From positions 992,001 to 1,056,000 of the forward strand of contig AP026550.1 of assembly GCA_026075535.2 (NCBI GenBank): a stretch of DNA of 64,000 bases. Reading direction: 5' to 3'. The number at the start of each line of letters is the position of its first letter. The first letter of the stretch is position 1. Positions 11,801 through 23,029 of the stretch are shown here, piece after piece. The notes under the pieces were generated by a model that ran no database searches, was not told where the DNA came from, and saw only the letters and a program-made list of their open reading frames with translations. The stretch comes from Tricholoma matsutake. Taxonomy: Eukaryota; Basidiomycota; Agaricomycetes; Agaricales; Tricholomataceae. A program made the translations under genes and the position numbers.

Positions 11801-11960
11801 CTAGGTTGACTTTCTTGTACGATGTCTTAGATATTCACTCTTCTGTAAGAGAGTTCCAATTCTCTTACCACTACTATGATACCACTGTGATTACTAATAC
11901 ACACGGTCATGTGCACCTAGGTTGACTTTCTTGTATGATGTCTTAGATATTCACTCTTCT
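11729..11960. repeat. Tandem duplication, two units of 116 bp
   Basis: Units 11729-11844 and 11845-11960 are near-identical. Each opens with an 11-bp-arm hairpin, GTAAGAG.ATT/CC/AATTCTCTTAC. Most differences between units are TG in one against CA in the other, as expected if an ancestral CG decayed on opposite strands. Confidence 0.85.
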
Positions 11961-12182
11961 TGAATACATACCAAATTCCAGTTACATCGTTCTGTTCCCT
12001 CTGAGTGCCAGTTGTACAAGAGTACTTCTGTTACACTTGTGTGTACAAAGACTCAGACCTACTGTTAAACATGAACCTATGAGGCTTTTAGTATATTAGC
12101 ACTATTGTTTTATTTGGAATACAAGTTAGTTCTCACTTGGTTCATACATTGTCATTGAACAAGAACCAAAAGTCTTACAAGT

Positions 12183-12352
12183 CCTGAAAGTAAAAAAAGT
12201 AAAAGGGTGAAAGTCAATAAAAGGTAAAAGTTCAAAAGTAAAAGTTCAAAAGTCTCCAAAAAGTAGAAGTCCAAAAAGTAAAAGTCTTGAAAGGACTGAA
12301 AGTCCAAAGACAAAGCCCTGAAGTCTCCAAGAACTCAAAGTCTCAAAAGTCA
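12183..12352. repeat. Degenerate AAAGTC/AAAAGT low-complexity tract
   Basis: About 25 imperfect copies of AAAAGT, AAAGTC and CAAAAGT. No coding. Confidence 0.6.
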
Positions 12353-12419
12353 AACAATGTGTAGTTTTCCTGATGGGCCGACCTTCCACCTGTTTCAAGT
12401 ACTACACGTAATTTTGACA

Positions 12420-12814
12420 TGTACCTCATCCAGATGGTGGTAAGCGACGCTTGTCATCATTTCTCTCGAGTTTCCTCTCAGCCACTGGTGCTAGGACTCA
12501 TTCTCCAACATATCTACATCGTTTTTCCTTTGATTACGGGTGCCGGGACATGTTCTGCAATGCTCCCGGTCGAGGAACACTGTTCATCAACATTTTTTGG
12601 GACAGAACTGGCTTCTGGCGCTGCTGGTGGCTGGCCTGTTGTCAGCTAACGTCAGGCCTTGTCTATATCAACCACCTCGAGATCCTCCACTGCCATGGGA
12701 TCTGCATGTCATTTTGGCATGAATTTGCGTTCAGGTGGCGGCAAATGATGATCTACATCATGTTTCTCAGGCTTTCCTTTGATTATGGGTGCTGGGACCT
12801 GTTCTGCAATGCTC
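12420..12814. other. CpG-rich host segment, left of the copia insertion
   Basis: CpG content rises sharply here compared with the sequence to the left. A partially repeated unit is visible: TTTGATTACGGGTGCCGGGA (about 12530) and TTTGATTATGGGTGCTGGGA (about 12778). Both run into GTTCTGCAATGCTC. The second unit is interrupted by the copia and continues at 25966 (CTGGTAGAACAACAGTGTTC), parallel to the first unit (CCGGTCGAGGAACACTGTTC at about 12568). No gene product is recognised. Confidence 0.5.
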
Positions 12815-13154
12815 TGAAAGAGTGAGTATAGTCTGTAAAGTACGAGACTCAGCTCAGCCCACTCGATGTAGTGGCAAAGTCTAAATATATTACCTGTAAA
12901 GTACGAGACTATAGGTAATAATGTAAATAATAGTGTCCACAGGTAAAGTCAGTGAAGGGTACTCACCTCAGCTCAGCCCACTCAACGTAGTGGCAAAGTC
13001 TGAGGGAGTCGACCATAACTACACTAACTATAAGTAACACAGGGGCTGTGTCATAATGGGTACAGTAATGAAACAAAAGGAATTAGGACTCCTGAGTCCT
13101 ATAAATAGAGTAATGAGTAAATGAGTGTACTACATAGGATTGTCTGTTCCAACA
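12815..13154 (-). repeat. copia 3' LTR
   Basis: 340 bp, TG...CA form on the minus strand. It matches 24354-24603 plus 25874-25960. It contains two tandem-like blocks around CTCAGCTCAGCCCACTC. Confidence 0.88.
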
Positions 13155-13161
13155 CTCCCCC

Positions 13162-14153
13162 TCAATCCTTGCATAGTTTGAGTGAGTAGGCAAAATGTTT
13201 GACTTTGGCGCTTGGGAGGGCCTTTGTAAGGGTGTCAGCAATCATATTTTCTGTGGGACAATAAACCAGTTTGAGTTTTCCATCAGTAATGATCCAGCAG
13301 ATGAAGTGGAAGCAGATGTCAATGTGCTTTGTGCATGCATGGTATTGGTGATCATGAGTGAGTGCGATCGTGCCCTGGTTATCACTGTAAAGTATTGTCA
13401 GACCGGTAACTTTTCCGAAAGTTTCTCCGATCAAAGATCAAAGCCAGAGTGCTTCCTTGGCAGCGTGGGTTGTTGCCACATACTCTGCCTCTGTTGTCGA
13501 CAACGTGATGATTTCCTGTTTCTTTGAGCACCATGAAATGGCCCCTCCATCAAGAAGGAAAGCATAGCCAGATATGGCTTTCCTGTCCTCGTGCATTGAA
13601 CCATCCACATCGGTGTAGCCCTCCAGTTTGCCTGATGAATCACCATATGTCAACCATAGGTCTTTGGTGCCAGCAAGGTAGGCAAAAACACATTTTATGG
13701 TGTTCCAGTGCACTAATCCAGGATTGTCAGCATATTTTGAGAGAATACTGACTGCATAGGTGATATCAGGCCTTGTGCCAAGCGACGCATACATTAACGA
13801 GCCAACAGCTTCGTGGTATGGCTTGTCTTTCATCTCAGTGAATTCTTGCACAGTTTTGGGGCTTTGAGAGGAGGAGAAGTGAGCGCTGGGGTCCATGGGC
13901 ATTGCGACAGGCTTGATGTTCTCAAATCCATATTGGCTTAGCATTGAGTTAATGTAGGCTTTTTCGGATAGCCCAATTGTCCGTGCAGCATGGTCACATT
14001 TGACGGTGATACCCAGGATCCAGTTGATCTCACCAAGGTCAGAGATCTCAAACACTTTCTTAAGTTCAGTTTTGATCTCCTGCTCCAGCTCAAGAGACAA
14101 AGTGATAGCCGAAAAGTCGTCAACATGCCATGCTAATGCCATCACTGACTCCC
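13162..14153 (-). pseudogene. copia RT C-terminus and RNase H
   Basis: Starts at the gypsy insertion point and reads ESVMALAWHVDDF, holding the VDD of the RT active site, through the thumb to RNase H (YTDVDGSMHEDR, LSTTEAEYVA, YSDNQGTIALTHDHQYH) and ends LPSAKVKHF...LCKD. A TGA at 13438-13440 follows ALWL, where the family has an Arg. Three residues in the HAC-TKHIDIC-FHFIC-W region are Cys where Arg is usual (CGY to TGY). Upstream it joins the segment ending at 20251 in the same frame once the gypsy and one TSD are removed. Confidence 0.85.
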
Positions 14154-14508
14154 TGTTAGGAAACCACCCCATTATCTAATAAAATTTCATTTTATTTTAT
14201 TATGTCGAATTATGCTACATGATGCCAAATGATGTATGCACATGTATGAGTGCATCGGTAACAACAATGTACAATATGTGTAACATAGTATATAAACCCT
14301 AAATATATGCCTAGGGGACCCCAGTTGTGTTCTCTTAGGTATTCCACCTACGCTTTTGGTGTGAAAGGCCTTTGTCAATGAACTCACCTATTAATAACCC
14401 CTCACATCAAAACCATCAATCTTCCCATCATGAGTGCGGATCCCGCCCCCTTCTTGTAGAGAGAACCCGCATGGTCTTAGCTAGCAGATAGTGGGTGTCA
14501 CCCTAACA
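14154..14508 (+). repeat. gypsy 5' LTR
   Basis: 355 bp, perfect terminal inverted TGTTAGG/CCTAACA, with a TATAAACC promoter-like box near 14290. It lacks a 45-46 bp segment that the 3' LTR has. Confidence 0.9.
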
Positions 14509-14995
14509 GAAGAACACAACTTCCCATATCAGTGCACCTTCTCTTACTTGCGCATACGTCATTGTTTCACCATGCCACATCCGATTACTCACCCTTTCGG
14601 CACGAGCTGGAAGTACTTGTATATACATAATCTACCTTTTCTTTCATAAGCTGATGCCAGGCCTCACCTTACATTGCGACTGCCAGTGATCGAGAGGCAG
14701 TGCTCGTCATTAGGACAGCTGCAACCAGACAACCAATCGGATCTGGTTTAGTTACAATTTACATCACTCTATTCGGACGACTATTTTAGTTACAAGCCGA
14801 ATTCAGCAATATCTCTGAGATCAGGCACTGTTGGAAGGGTTATTGATCCGAAGTGTCAAAATAGGTGCCTGACGAACAACAAATGATTGACGAACCTCGA
14901 CGAACCTTATCACGTGACCCATAAACATTCGGAGAGGTCTCAAAGAAAAAATTTTGAATTTGTCGAAGAAGTGATTCATCACAGATTCTACAATT
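14509..14995 (+). other. gypsy leader between 5' LTR and gag
   Basis: Untranslated leader. No classic tRNA primer-binding site was recognised directly after the LTR, so priming could be by self-priming or an unrecognised tRNA. Confidence 0.5.
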
Positions 14996-16093
14996 ATGTC
15001 TGAACCTTCAACTTCTAATCCCGGTCCTAATCCTGTTCCCATACCAGCACTAGAGGTGAAAATTGATGCACTCACAGCGCAAATGTTGCAATTAGTGTCA
15101 GTATTGGCAGCATCACAGCCCAGACAAGCGGAAGTACAGCCAGAGACGATATGAGAAAGAGATGATGAGATGGAGGAGATGGTAGAGTGGATATCGCAGG
15201 AGGATGAGACAGCAGAGAAATCCAGAAATGGAAAAGTGCGCTTACCTAAGTACGCACCCCCACAAATCTTTGATGGTACCATGGAGAATACAAAATCCTT
15301 CATCAGCTCTATAGTATTGTACATCCATGGGAGGAAGCCAGAGTTTCGTACAGCTGAGTCTAGGATTATGTTCGCTCTCTCATACATTCAGGGGGGGAAA
15401 GCACAGTTCTGGAGAAACGAGGCTATTAATCAAATTGCCACGGGAAATAAACCATTTGCAACCTTCAAGGAATTTCTGGAGAGATTGGAGGCACAGTTTG
15501 GAGACCCTAATCCAAAGGTGACAGCCAATGCTAAATTAAAGACCATGCACCAAGGTTCCTTAACGGTGGATGAATTTATTTTGCAGTTCAAAGCAGAAGC
15601 TTTGCAAACAGACATGGGAGAAGCCACGTTGGTAGAGTTTTGGAAAGCAGGATTAAATCCCTCCTTATTCAAGTCTATCTACTGACTACCTTCTATGCCA
15701 GAGAAGTTGGATGAGTGGTATAATTGGGCAATGTGCCTTGACCAGCAATATCGGCAGGAACAGGCGGAGTCAAAGTTGATGTATGGAAGTAGTAAATTTG
15801 GAAAGTCATCTGGAGGAAAGTATGAGAAAGGAAAGGTGCCTCAGGTGCAAGCTCTGAGGGCACAGCCACTGGCCATGGCAGTGACACCTATAGTTATGGA
15901 GTCAGCAGCACCAGCAGAGGCAATGGAGGTTGATCAAGCAGGGAGATGAGCCCCACTTAAATGTTTTAACTGTGGGCAGTTAGGACACATTTCTAGGAAT
16001 TGTAAGCAGAAAAGAAAGATTAGGGAAGCTACAATCGAGGAAGTGAAGCTGGAGGAAGGCAAGCAGAAGAATTTTGCAGAAGAGTCCCCGTGA
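14996..16093 (+). pseudogene. gypsy Gag with CCHC zinc knuckle
   Basis: An ATG at 14996 opens the frame (MSEPSTSNPGPNP). A capsid-like core contains FDGTMENTKSFISSI, GKAQFWRNEAINQ and FKEFLERLEAQFGDPN. A CCHC knuckle CFNCGQLGHISRNC lies at about 15964-16005. In-frame TGA codons at 15152, 15683 and 15947 interrupt an otherwise continuous frame, each at a place where Arg fits the context. The frame ends at TGA 16091-16093, overlapping the start of the next frame (-1). Confidence 0.85.
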
Positions 16094-19000
16094 AGGTTTC
16101 CCCATTGGTGACCCAGAATTGTTACAATGTATTAGTATCCGAGGAAACCCAGAGTAAATCAGAAAAGGAAATTGAGGAGGAGTACAACTGTTATGAATCA
16201 TGTGACCAAGAAAATTGCCGAGCACTATTTCCAAAAACCCCTAAATTCTTTATTTGCTCTGTGCAAATAGAACCAGAAATCACCTTGACTGTGGGATTGA
16301 AGACAGTGGACGCAGCATTGATGTGAAAGTGTTGCTTGATAGTGGTGCTACAGGATTATTTATTAATCAATCCTTAATTACTGGAAACGGTATTAACACA
16401 TGCAAGCTGGCGCAACCTATAATGGTGTACAATATTGACGGAACAGTCAATCGTGGAGGAACTATCAAGGAGGTGGTGACTATGATCCTAAAGTATCAGG
16501 AGCATCAGGAGCGAGCCGTATTCGAAGTGTGCAATCTTGGGAAAACCAATCTAATAATAGGATGTCCATGGTTACAGAAGCATAATCCCAAAATTGATTG
16601 GAAAACTGGGAAAGTACAAATGACTCATTGTCCTAAGGAATGTAATGTGTATGGGAGGAAGATGAAGAAGGAAAAAAGGAAAAAGAAAGAGAAAGAACAT
16701 CCGAGAAAGTATTCTGTTACGATGGAGGAAGTGGAGGATGAGGAAATGCCAAATGGGGAAGTTCCAATCATGATCGAGAAAGAAGAGCAGAAGCAAACCT
16801 TTAGAACAATTCATGGAGGACAGTCATGGGACAAGAATATCATGAAGGTGGAGAAGCCAGTGGAGGAATGGGTGCCAAAAGTGTATCATGAACATCTGTC
16901 AGTGTTCCAGAAGAAGGAGTCTGAGCGAATGCTGGTGCGGAAGCCATGGGATCATGCGATTGAGATGAAGCCAGGGTTTGTGCCAAAGAAGTCGAAGGTA
17001 TATCCATTATCTCCAATGGAACAAGAAGAAGTGGATGCATTCCTGAAGGAGCAATTGTGCAAAGGATACATATGACCTTTGAAATCACTGCAGATGTCAC
17101 CAATATTCTTCATGCCAAAGAAAGACCAAAGGAAGAGGATGTGTACAGATTATAGGTATTTGAATGAGTGGACAGTGAAGAATGTGTACCCCCTGCCGTT
17201 GATCTCAGAAATAATTGACAAGGTGGGAAAAGCCAAGGTCTTTACAAAATTGGATTTATGATGGGGATACAACAATGTATGAATAAAGAAAGGAGATGAG
17301 TGGAAGGCACCATTTGCCACGTGTCGAGGATCCTTTGAGCCACTTGTCATGTTTTTGGGATGAGTAATAGTCCCCTGACCTTTCAAAATATGATGAACAA
17401 CATTTTCAAGGACATAATAAACAAAGGCATGGTAATAATATTTATTGACGACATTCTGATATTCACGGAGGATGAAGAAAATCATGAGGCGATAGTACAG
17501 GAGGTGTTACGGAGGTTGGTGGAGAATGATCTATTTTTGAAACCAGAGAAGTGTGTGTTTGGGGCAAGCGAGATTGAGTTCCTAGGATTATTGATCAGCC
17601 CTGACGGGATCAAAATGGATCCGATCAAGGTACAGGCGATCACAGATTGGCCTGTGCCCACCCATGTCAAGGAGGTTCAAGCCTTCTTGGGACTCGCAAA
17701 TTATTATCGTCGCTTTGTGCACAATTTTTCTAAAATTGCCGCACCCTTACATAACCTTACACGAAAGGGAGTAGTATGGAGGTGGGGAGAGCAGCAGCAG
17801 ACAGTGTTTGAGGAGTTGAAGAGAAAGTTTGTGGAGGGACCAATATTAGCCCCAGTAGATTTCACATGCCCTTTGTGAGTGGAATCCGATGCATCCGATT
17901 TTGCTACTGGAGCGGTATTATCAATTCTGTGCGAAGATGACAAATGGCATCCTTGTGCATACTTGTCAAAAGGGTTGAATGATGTGGAGAGGAATTATGA
18001 TGTGCATGACAAAGAGATGTTGGGGATAATACGAGCATTGGAGGTGTGGAGGCATTATTTGGAGGGATGTATGCATCAGATTGAGATCTGGATGGATCAT
18101 CAAAATCTGCAATACTTCATGTCCGCTAAAAAGCTTAATCGCTGGCAAGCGCATTGGGCACTATTCCTATCGCGTTTCAACTTTCACTTGGTCCACAAAG
18201 TGGGAAGCTTAATGAGGAAAGCAGATGCATTATCCAGACGTATTGATCATAAAAGGGGGGTGGAGGAGGACAATAAAAATGTTACCTTACTCAAACCCGA
18301 ATACTTTTGCATTTGTGCTATGTGTCAAGGGCATCTATTAATAGATAGCTCGGAAATGGAAATGTTGTCTAAAATTAGACAATGTTCAGAAATGGACGAT
18401 GAAGTAGTGGAAGCCGTGAAAGCTCTGAAGGGAGAGAAGAAAGGTAATATCAAAGGAGATGAATGGGCTGAGGAACAAGGGTTGGTGTTGTTTCGAGGAA
18501 AAGTGTATGTACCGAAGGATCAGGATTTGCGAAGGGAGATCATCCGGTTACATCACAATATGCCGATTGCTAGACACCCAGGAAGATGGAAGACATTGGT
18601 TGGGGTATGTGGATGGATGTGATACGTGCATGAGGAGGAAGAAATTTCCAGAGAAACCTGCAGGAAAATGAATGCCGAACCCTATACCTAAAGCACCGTG
18701 GCGAGATATATCTGTGGATTTTATTACTGGATTACCCGAGGCTCAAGGGTACGATGCAATATTCATAGTATGCGACCGCTTTACAAAGGAGGTCCATATT
18801 ATTCCTACTACTACAGAAACCTCATCATTGGGCTTGGCGCACCTCTATCTAAATCAGGTATGGCGGTTACATGGGTTACCCAATACCGTTATTTCCGATC
18901 GCGGACCACAATTTGCTTCCACATTTATGCGAGAACTAAACAACATATTGGGAATTCAAACTAAATTATCTACGGCATATCACCCGCAGACTGGTGGGCA

Positions 19001-19848
19001 GACAGAGAGAATGAATCAGGAGTTGGAGCAGTACCTACGTATGTTTGTCAACTACTGACAAACCAACTGGCCCAAATGGTTGGCAATTGCCGAATTTTCC
19101 CACAATAACAAATTCCATTCGGCTACTCGTATGTCACCCTTTTTCGCAAATTATGGATATCATCCTCGCATGGGAGTAGAACCCAGAAGGGAAGTCAAAG
19201 TACAGTCAGTAGAAGACTTTGTATCTAAGATGCAAAAGGCACAAGAGGAAGCAGAGGCGGCATTGAAGAAAGCATGTGATGACATGATGCGACACACAGA
19301 TCGTACTCGAGCACGCGCTCCAGAGTACAAAGTTGGTGACTTGGTATGGCTAAGTACCAAGGACCTGAATATTCCACGACCTTCGAGGAAACTTATGGAG
19401 AAACAAGTTGGCCCATATGCAATCTCTAAAGTGATCTCGCCTAATGCAGTAGTGCTAAAATTACCCCAATCATTTAAGATTGATCCCAAGATTAATGTAT
19501 CCTGCCTATGCCCTTACCGCCCGCCCACTATTCCTGGCCAACAAACTACTCCGCAACCTCCAATAATAGTAGAAGGTGCTCTAGAATATATAGTTGAAGA
19601 AATTCTAGACTCACATCTTTGACGCAACAAAGTGGAGTTCTTAATAAAGTGGAAAAACTATACCGACAAAAATAATTCATGAGAATTGTAAGCAAGCGCG
19701 TAATGCAATCGCCCAATTCTTTAAACATAATCCGAATGCTCCGTGTCGCATTGCAAGAATGGTGTATGAGGGGATGAAATTCTGGCCTTACCAAAATTTC
19801 ACAGAGGGGACAAACATAATATTTTCTCGCCTGCAAGTCGAGGCATAA
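16090..19848 (+). pseudogene. gypsy Pol: PR, RT, RNase H, IN, chromodomain
   Basis: Protease VLLDSGATG (16335-16360). RT with [26 protein letters not shown] and catalytic FIDDILIF (17441-17464). RNase H ESDASDFATGAVLS, DKEMLGI and DHQNLQYF (17879-18120). Integrase GRWKTL, then a short deletion near 18600 in the H2C2 finger, then CDTC, SVDFITGLP, ISDRGPQF and MNQELEQYL. The tail has a chromodomain-like YIVEEILDSHL.RNKVEFLIKWKNY (19590-19665). It ends near 19848 before an AAAAGGGGGG polypurine tract. TGA stops at 17073, 17259, 17280, 17876, 18669, 19056 and 19620 all sit at expected Arg. Frameshifts lie near 16312, 17357, 18605 and 19685. Confidence 0.88.
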
Positions 19849-19850
19849 AA

Positions 19851-20250
19851 GGGGGGTAACCACCACATTATCTAATAAAATTTCATTTTATTTTATTATG
19901 TCGAATTATGCTACATGACACCAAATGACGCTACACTTTGATAGCATGAGAATTTTATTTCGCACGCATCAAAATGTACACGCATGTACGAGTGCGTCGG
20001 TAACAACAATGTACAATATGTGTAACATAGTATATAAACCCTAAATATATGCCTAGGGGACCCCAGTTGTGTTCTCTTAGGTATTCCACCTACACTTTCG
20101 GTGTGAAAGGCCTTTGTCAATGAACTCACCTATTAATAACCCCTTGCATCAAAACCATCAATCCCCCCATCACAAGCGCGGATCCTGCCCCCTTCTTGTA
20201 GAGAGAACCCACACAGTCTTAGCTAGCAGATAGTGGGTGTCGCCCTAACA
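19851..20250 (+). repeat. gypsy 3' LTR
   Basis: About 400 bp. The first bases after the polypurine tract do not show TGTTAGG (they read GGGGGGTAACC), but from TAACCACC onward it is colinear with the 5' LTR, apart from a 45-46 bp segment missing in the 5' copy. Confidence 0.88.
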
Positions 20251-21667
20251 CTCCCCCTCAACATGGTAGAAGACTGCTTGGTCGACTTCGCAGCATTTTA
20301 TTCACAGTGGTCCCATCAAGACACTCGAGAATTTTTGGTACCAGTGCCTGCCACTCTGGCGTAATCCATAGAGGGGTTTGAGGAGGCAGAGGACAAGGGT
20401 TTTGTCATCGGTTAAATGGATGCCGGGAGGCAAACACATGTATATAATTTTGCCTTCTTCAAACTCACCATTTAGATAAGTGCTTTTGATATCGACTTGG
20501 TGGATCTCGAAATCGTGATGTGTGGCCATTGCAAGCAAGACGCACATGGATGCCATTTTGGTGACAGGTGCATATGTCTCAAAGAAATCGACTCCAGGGA
20601 CCTGAGAAAATCCCTGGGCAATGAGCTGTGTGCGATAGCATGTGATTGCTCCAGCTGCATCACATTTTATGATGAATGTCCAGCAGCATCCTACAATGTT
20701 CACGTTGGGTGGGGGCTTCTCCAAGTGCCACATTCCAAATTTCTCCAGTGCTGCTTTCTCCACCTCCATCACCTCCTGCCACCTCGTCCAGTCAGGGCTT
20801 CGTTTCACCTCAGCAAGGTTTCTTGGCTCCATTCCATGTGCCTCAGCCATCTTGGCTGCCATCACCACACCAGGGATTTCCTCTGTGAGCTCCCCCTTAC
20901 CATTTGCATTCTCATCTTTAGCAGTTTCATTAATGGTAGCCTTGGGTACCTGCATGCCGCATGGCATGGGGGGTTGGTTGTTCAAGCCGTGTGCGCTACC
21001 TTTGCCAGATTGGATGTCCCTGACATATTGTGAGGGTTTGCAGCTGTGAGTGGGGCGTTTCTTGGGTTCAAGGGTAGGTACAGGGGTAGGTGCTGGAGTA
21101 GGAGGTGCAGTAGTGCGAGGTTGAGTGGCCCTCTGGGTAAGAGATTTTATTGAAGCGGTGGGCTCGTCAAGTCCGTTTCCCTCCCCCTTGAGCTCAACGT
21201 CATCATCGACAGGCATAGCTTCATATGTAGTAGAGAATCTGATATTTCTTTCGACACTAACTGAGTGTTTGTCTGGCCAGTAGACATGATGTGTGGCGCT
21301 CAAGTTGTCGTAACCAACCCAGCGGACTTCACTCGCACAGTTACCCACCTTTCCACTAGCTGTGTTGTGAACCCACACTTTGCAGACCCACTCAGGAAGG
21401 CCATGATCAGGTGTTTGACTATTGACAACTTTGTAAGGTGTGTGACCATTTAACGCCTTCATAGAAGTCCGGTTTTTGAGGTATATGGCTTGCAACAGTG
21501 CCTCCCCCCACAGGAATCGTGGTAATCTGGCTGCCCAGAGCATAGCACGGACTTTCTCCATCAACGTGCGGTTGAGCCATTCTGAAACACCATTGTGTTC
21601 AGGGGTGTCGTGGGTTGTCAGCTTTTGTGCAGTCCCTCTGCTGTCAAGGTATGCAATGAGCTCCATT
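20251..21667 (-). pseudogene. copia integrase C-terminus and RT N-terminal part
   Basis: Reading from 21667: ELIAYLDSRGTAQKL, HDTPEHNGVSEWLNRTLMEK (third integrase acidic residue; the usual Arg after SE is Trp here), PRFLWGEALLQAIYLKNRT, then the RT: WTRWQEVMEVEKAALEKFGM, QGFSQVPGVDFFETYAPVTK, VDIKSTYLNGEF, LLKPLYGLRQSGRHWYQ. A TGA at 20302-20304 follows SSVLMGPL, and the frame runs on (IKCCEVDQAVFYHVEGE) to the gypsy insertion. Confidence 0.87.
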
Positions 21668-21920
21668 CACAAGGCCAGCCTCATAATTTCTCCTTTCTGA
21701 AATATAGTTAGAAATTCTTTGTGAAATATTATATTTGAGACTAAATTTCTACAAACAGAAATTCAAAAAATTACCCATTAGAAATATTGATTTTCAAAGT
21801 ATATTTCTAATGGGTAATTTTTTGTATTTCTGTTTGTAGAAATTTAGTCTCAAATATAATATTTCACAAAGAATTTCTAACTATATTTCAGAAAGGAGGA
21901 ATTATGAGGCTGGCCTTGTG
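21668..21920. mobile_element. 253-bp palindromic MITE in copia integrase
   Basis: Arms of about 118 bp are inverted copies with only two mismatches. Termini CACAAGGCCAGCCTCATAAT. The central loop is about 17 bp. A 3-bp TSD ATT lies at 21665-21667 and 21921-21923. Removing it rejoins the integrase frame (SDRGGEYMSM|ELIAYLDSRG). Superfamily not assigned; the 3-bp TSD is compatible with PIF/Harbinger-like targeting but is not the usual TWA. Confidence 0.88.
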
Positions 21921-22981
21921 ATTGACATGTACTCCCCCCCACGATCAGAATGTAAGCATGCTATTCCAGTATCAAGGTGTTTTTTGACCTATACTTCAAA
22001 TGCCTTGTATGCTTCAAAGATGTCCTTAGTTCGGAGTAGGTAGACTGTTGTCCAGTGGCTGTGATCATCAGTGAAGCTGACAAAGTACCTCCGCCCTCCT
22101 AGAGTGGCTACACTCAGTGGGCCCCATAAGTCTGACCAAATCTCCCAGCCAAATTTTGCTGCATGCTCACCTTGGCATACCTTGGGAATCTCCTGGCGTG
22201 TCAGTTTGGCTTTGATGCATGCATCGCATTCCTCAGGCTCATCAGATGCGACGATCTTCAGGCCTGTGACCAGTCCTTTTGTAACCAGTTCTTGGGCAGC
22301 ACGGGGTGCAATATGGCCCATATGATGGTGTAGGTCCATTACAGTGACTTCTGTGATGCTTGCGACATGTGTAGATGGTTTTGCAATGTCTCGGATGACG
22401 CAATATAGAGCCTGCCTCTTTGGTATGGTACCAATGAGCTCTCCATTGGCCTTGCGTATCTCACAGTGTCCATTGCCAAATAGGGACATGTAACCTGCAT
22501 CGTCGATGCGTCCAACAGATATCAGGGTCATGCCAATTGATGGGGCATACAAAACGGAGGTCAGGCAGATTCTCGTCATTGTGTGGCTGTTTGGGACATT
22601 TATGAGTATGTCACCTATCCCATTCGAATGAAACTCCTGCTGGTTAGCTGCAGTCAGGGTTTTCGGTGTTGTGGATTGGAATTCCACAAAGTCTTCATGA
22701 ATCGGCGGCATGTGGTGACTGGCCCCTGAATTGTATAGCTCCCATATCTGACCCTTCAAATAGGCAGGTGATGCCATCAAGGCTAGACTTCTTGAAGATG
22801 CATGGATAGGCTTGCCCCATACCACATCCCACTCAGCAACAAGTGCTGGCACATCCATCGGGCTCAGAGGATCATCATCCTCCCCCTTGGTGCTTGCAGG
22901 GGAAATGTGGTTGGCAACCGAATCAGTGATGTGAGCTTCCGGCAACTCATCATCACATTCATCAAGCTCAAGAATCCCCAC
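21921..22981 (-). pseudogene. copia protease and integrase N-terminal part
   Basis: Reading from 22981: linker, then protease motif LYNSGASHHM (22720-22690), where the catalytic Asp is Asn. The GAG-pre-integrase zinc region LHHHMGHIAPRAAQELVTKG...CDACIKAK follows, then integrase WSDLWGPLSVATLGGRRYFV and FTDDHSHWT. A TAG at 21989-21991 is followed in frame by VKKHLDTGIACLHSDRGGEY with the second catalytic Asp. The TACGAT to TACAAT change that kills the protease is a CpG transition. Confidence 0.85.
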
Positions 22982-23029
22982 AATGTCTGGGTCCTCATCA
23001 TCAGGTAAGTTGTTCCTGAGGTTGTTATC

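Larger units (their letters stand above)
14154..20250 (+). mobile_element. Ty3/gypsy chromovirus, nested in copia RT
   Basis: LTRs 14154-14508 and about 19851-20250, termini TGTTAGG...CCTAACA, 5-bp TSD CTCCC at 14149-14153 and 20251-20255. Order gag, PR, RT, RNase H, IN, chromodomain. Removing it restores the copia reading frame exactly. Confidence 0.93.
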
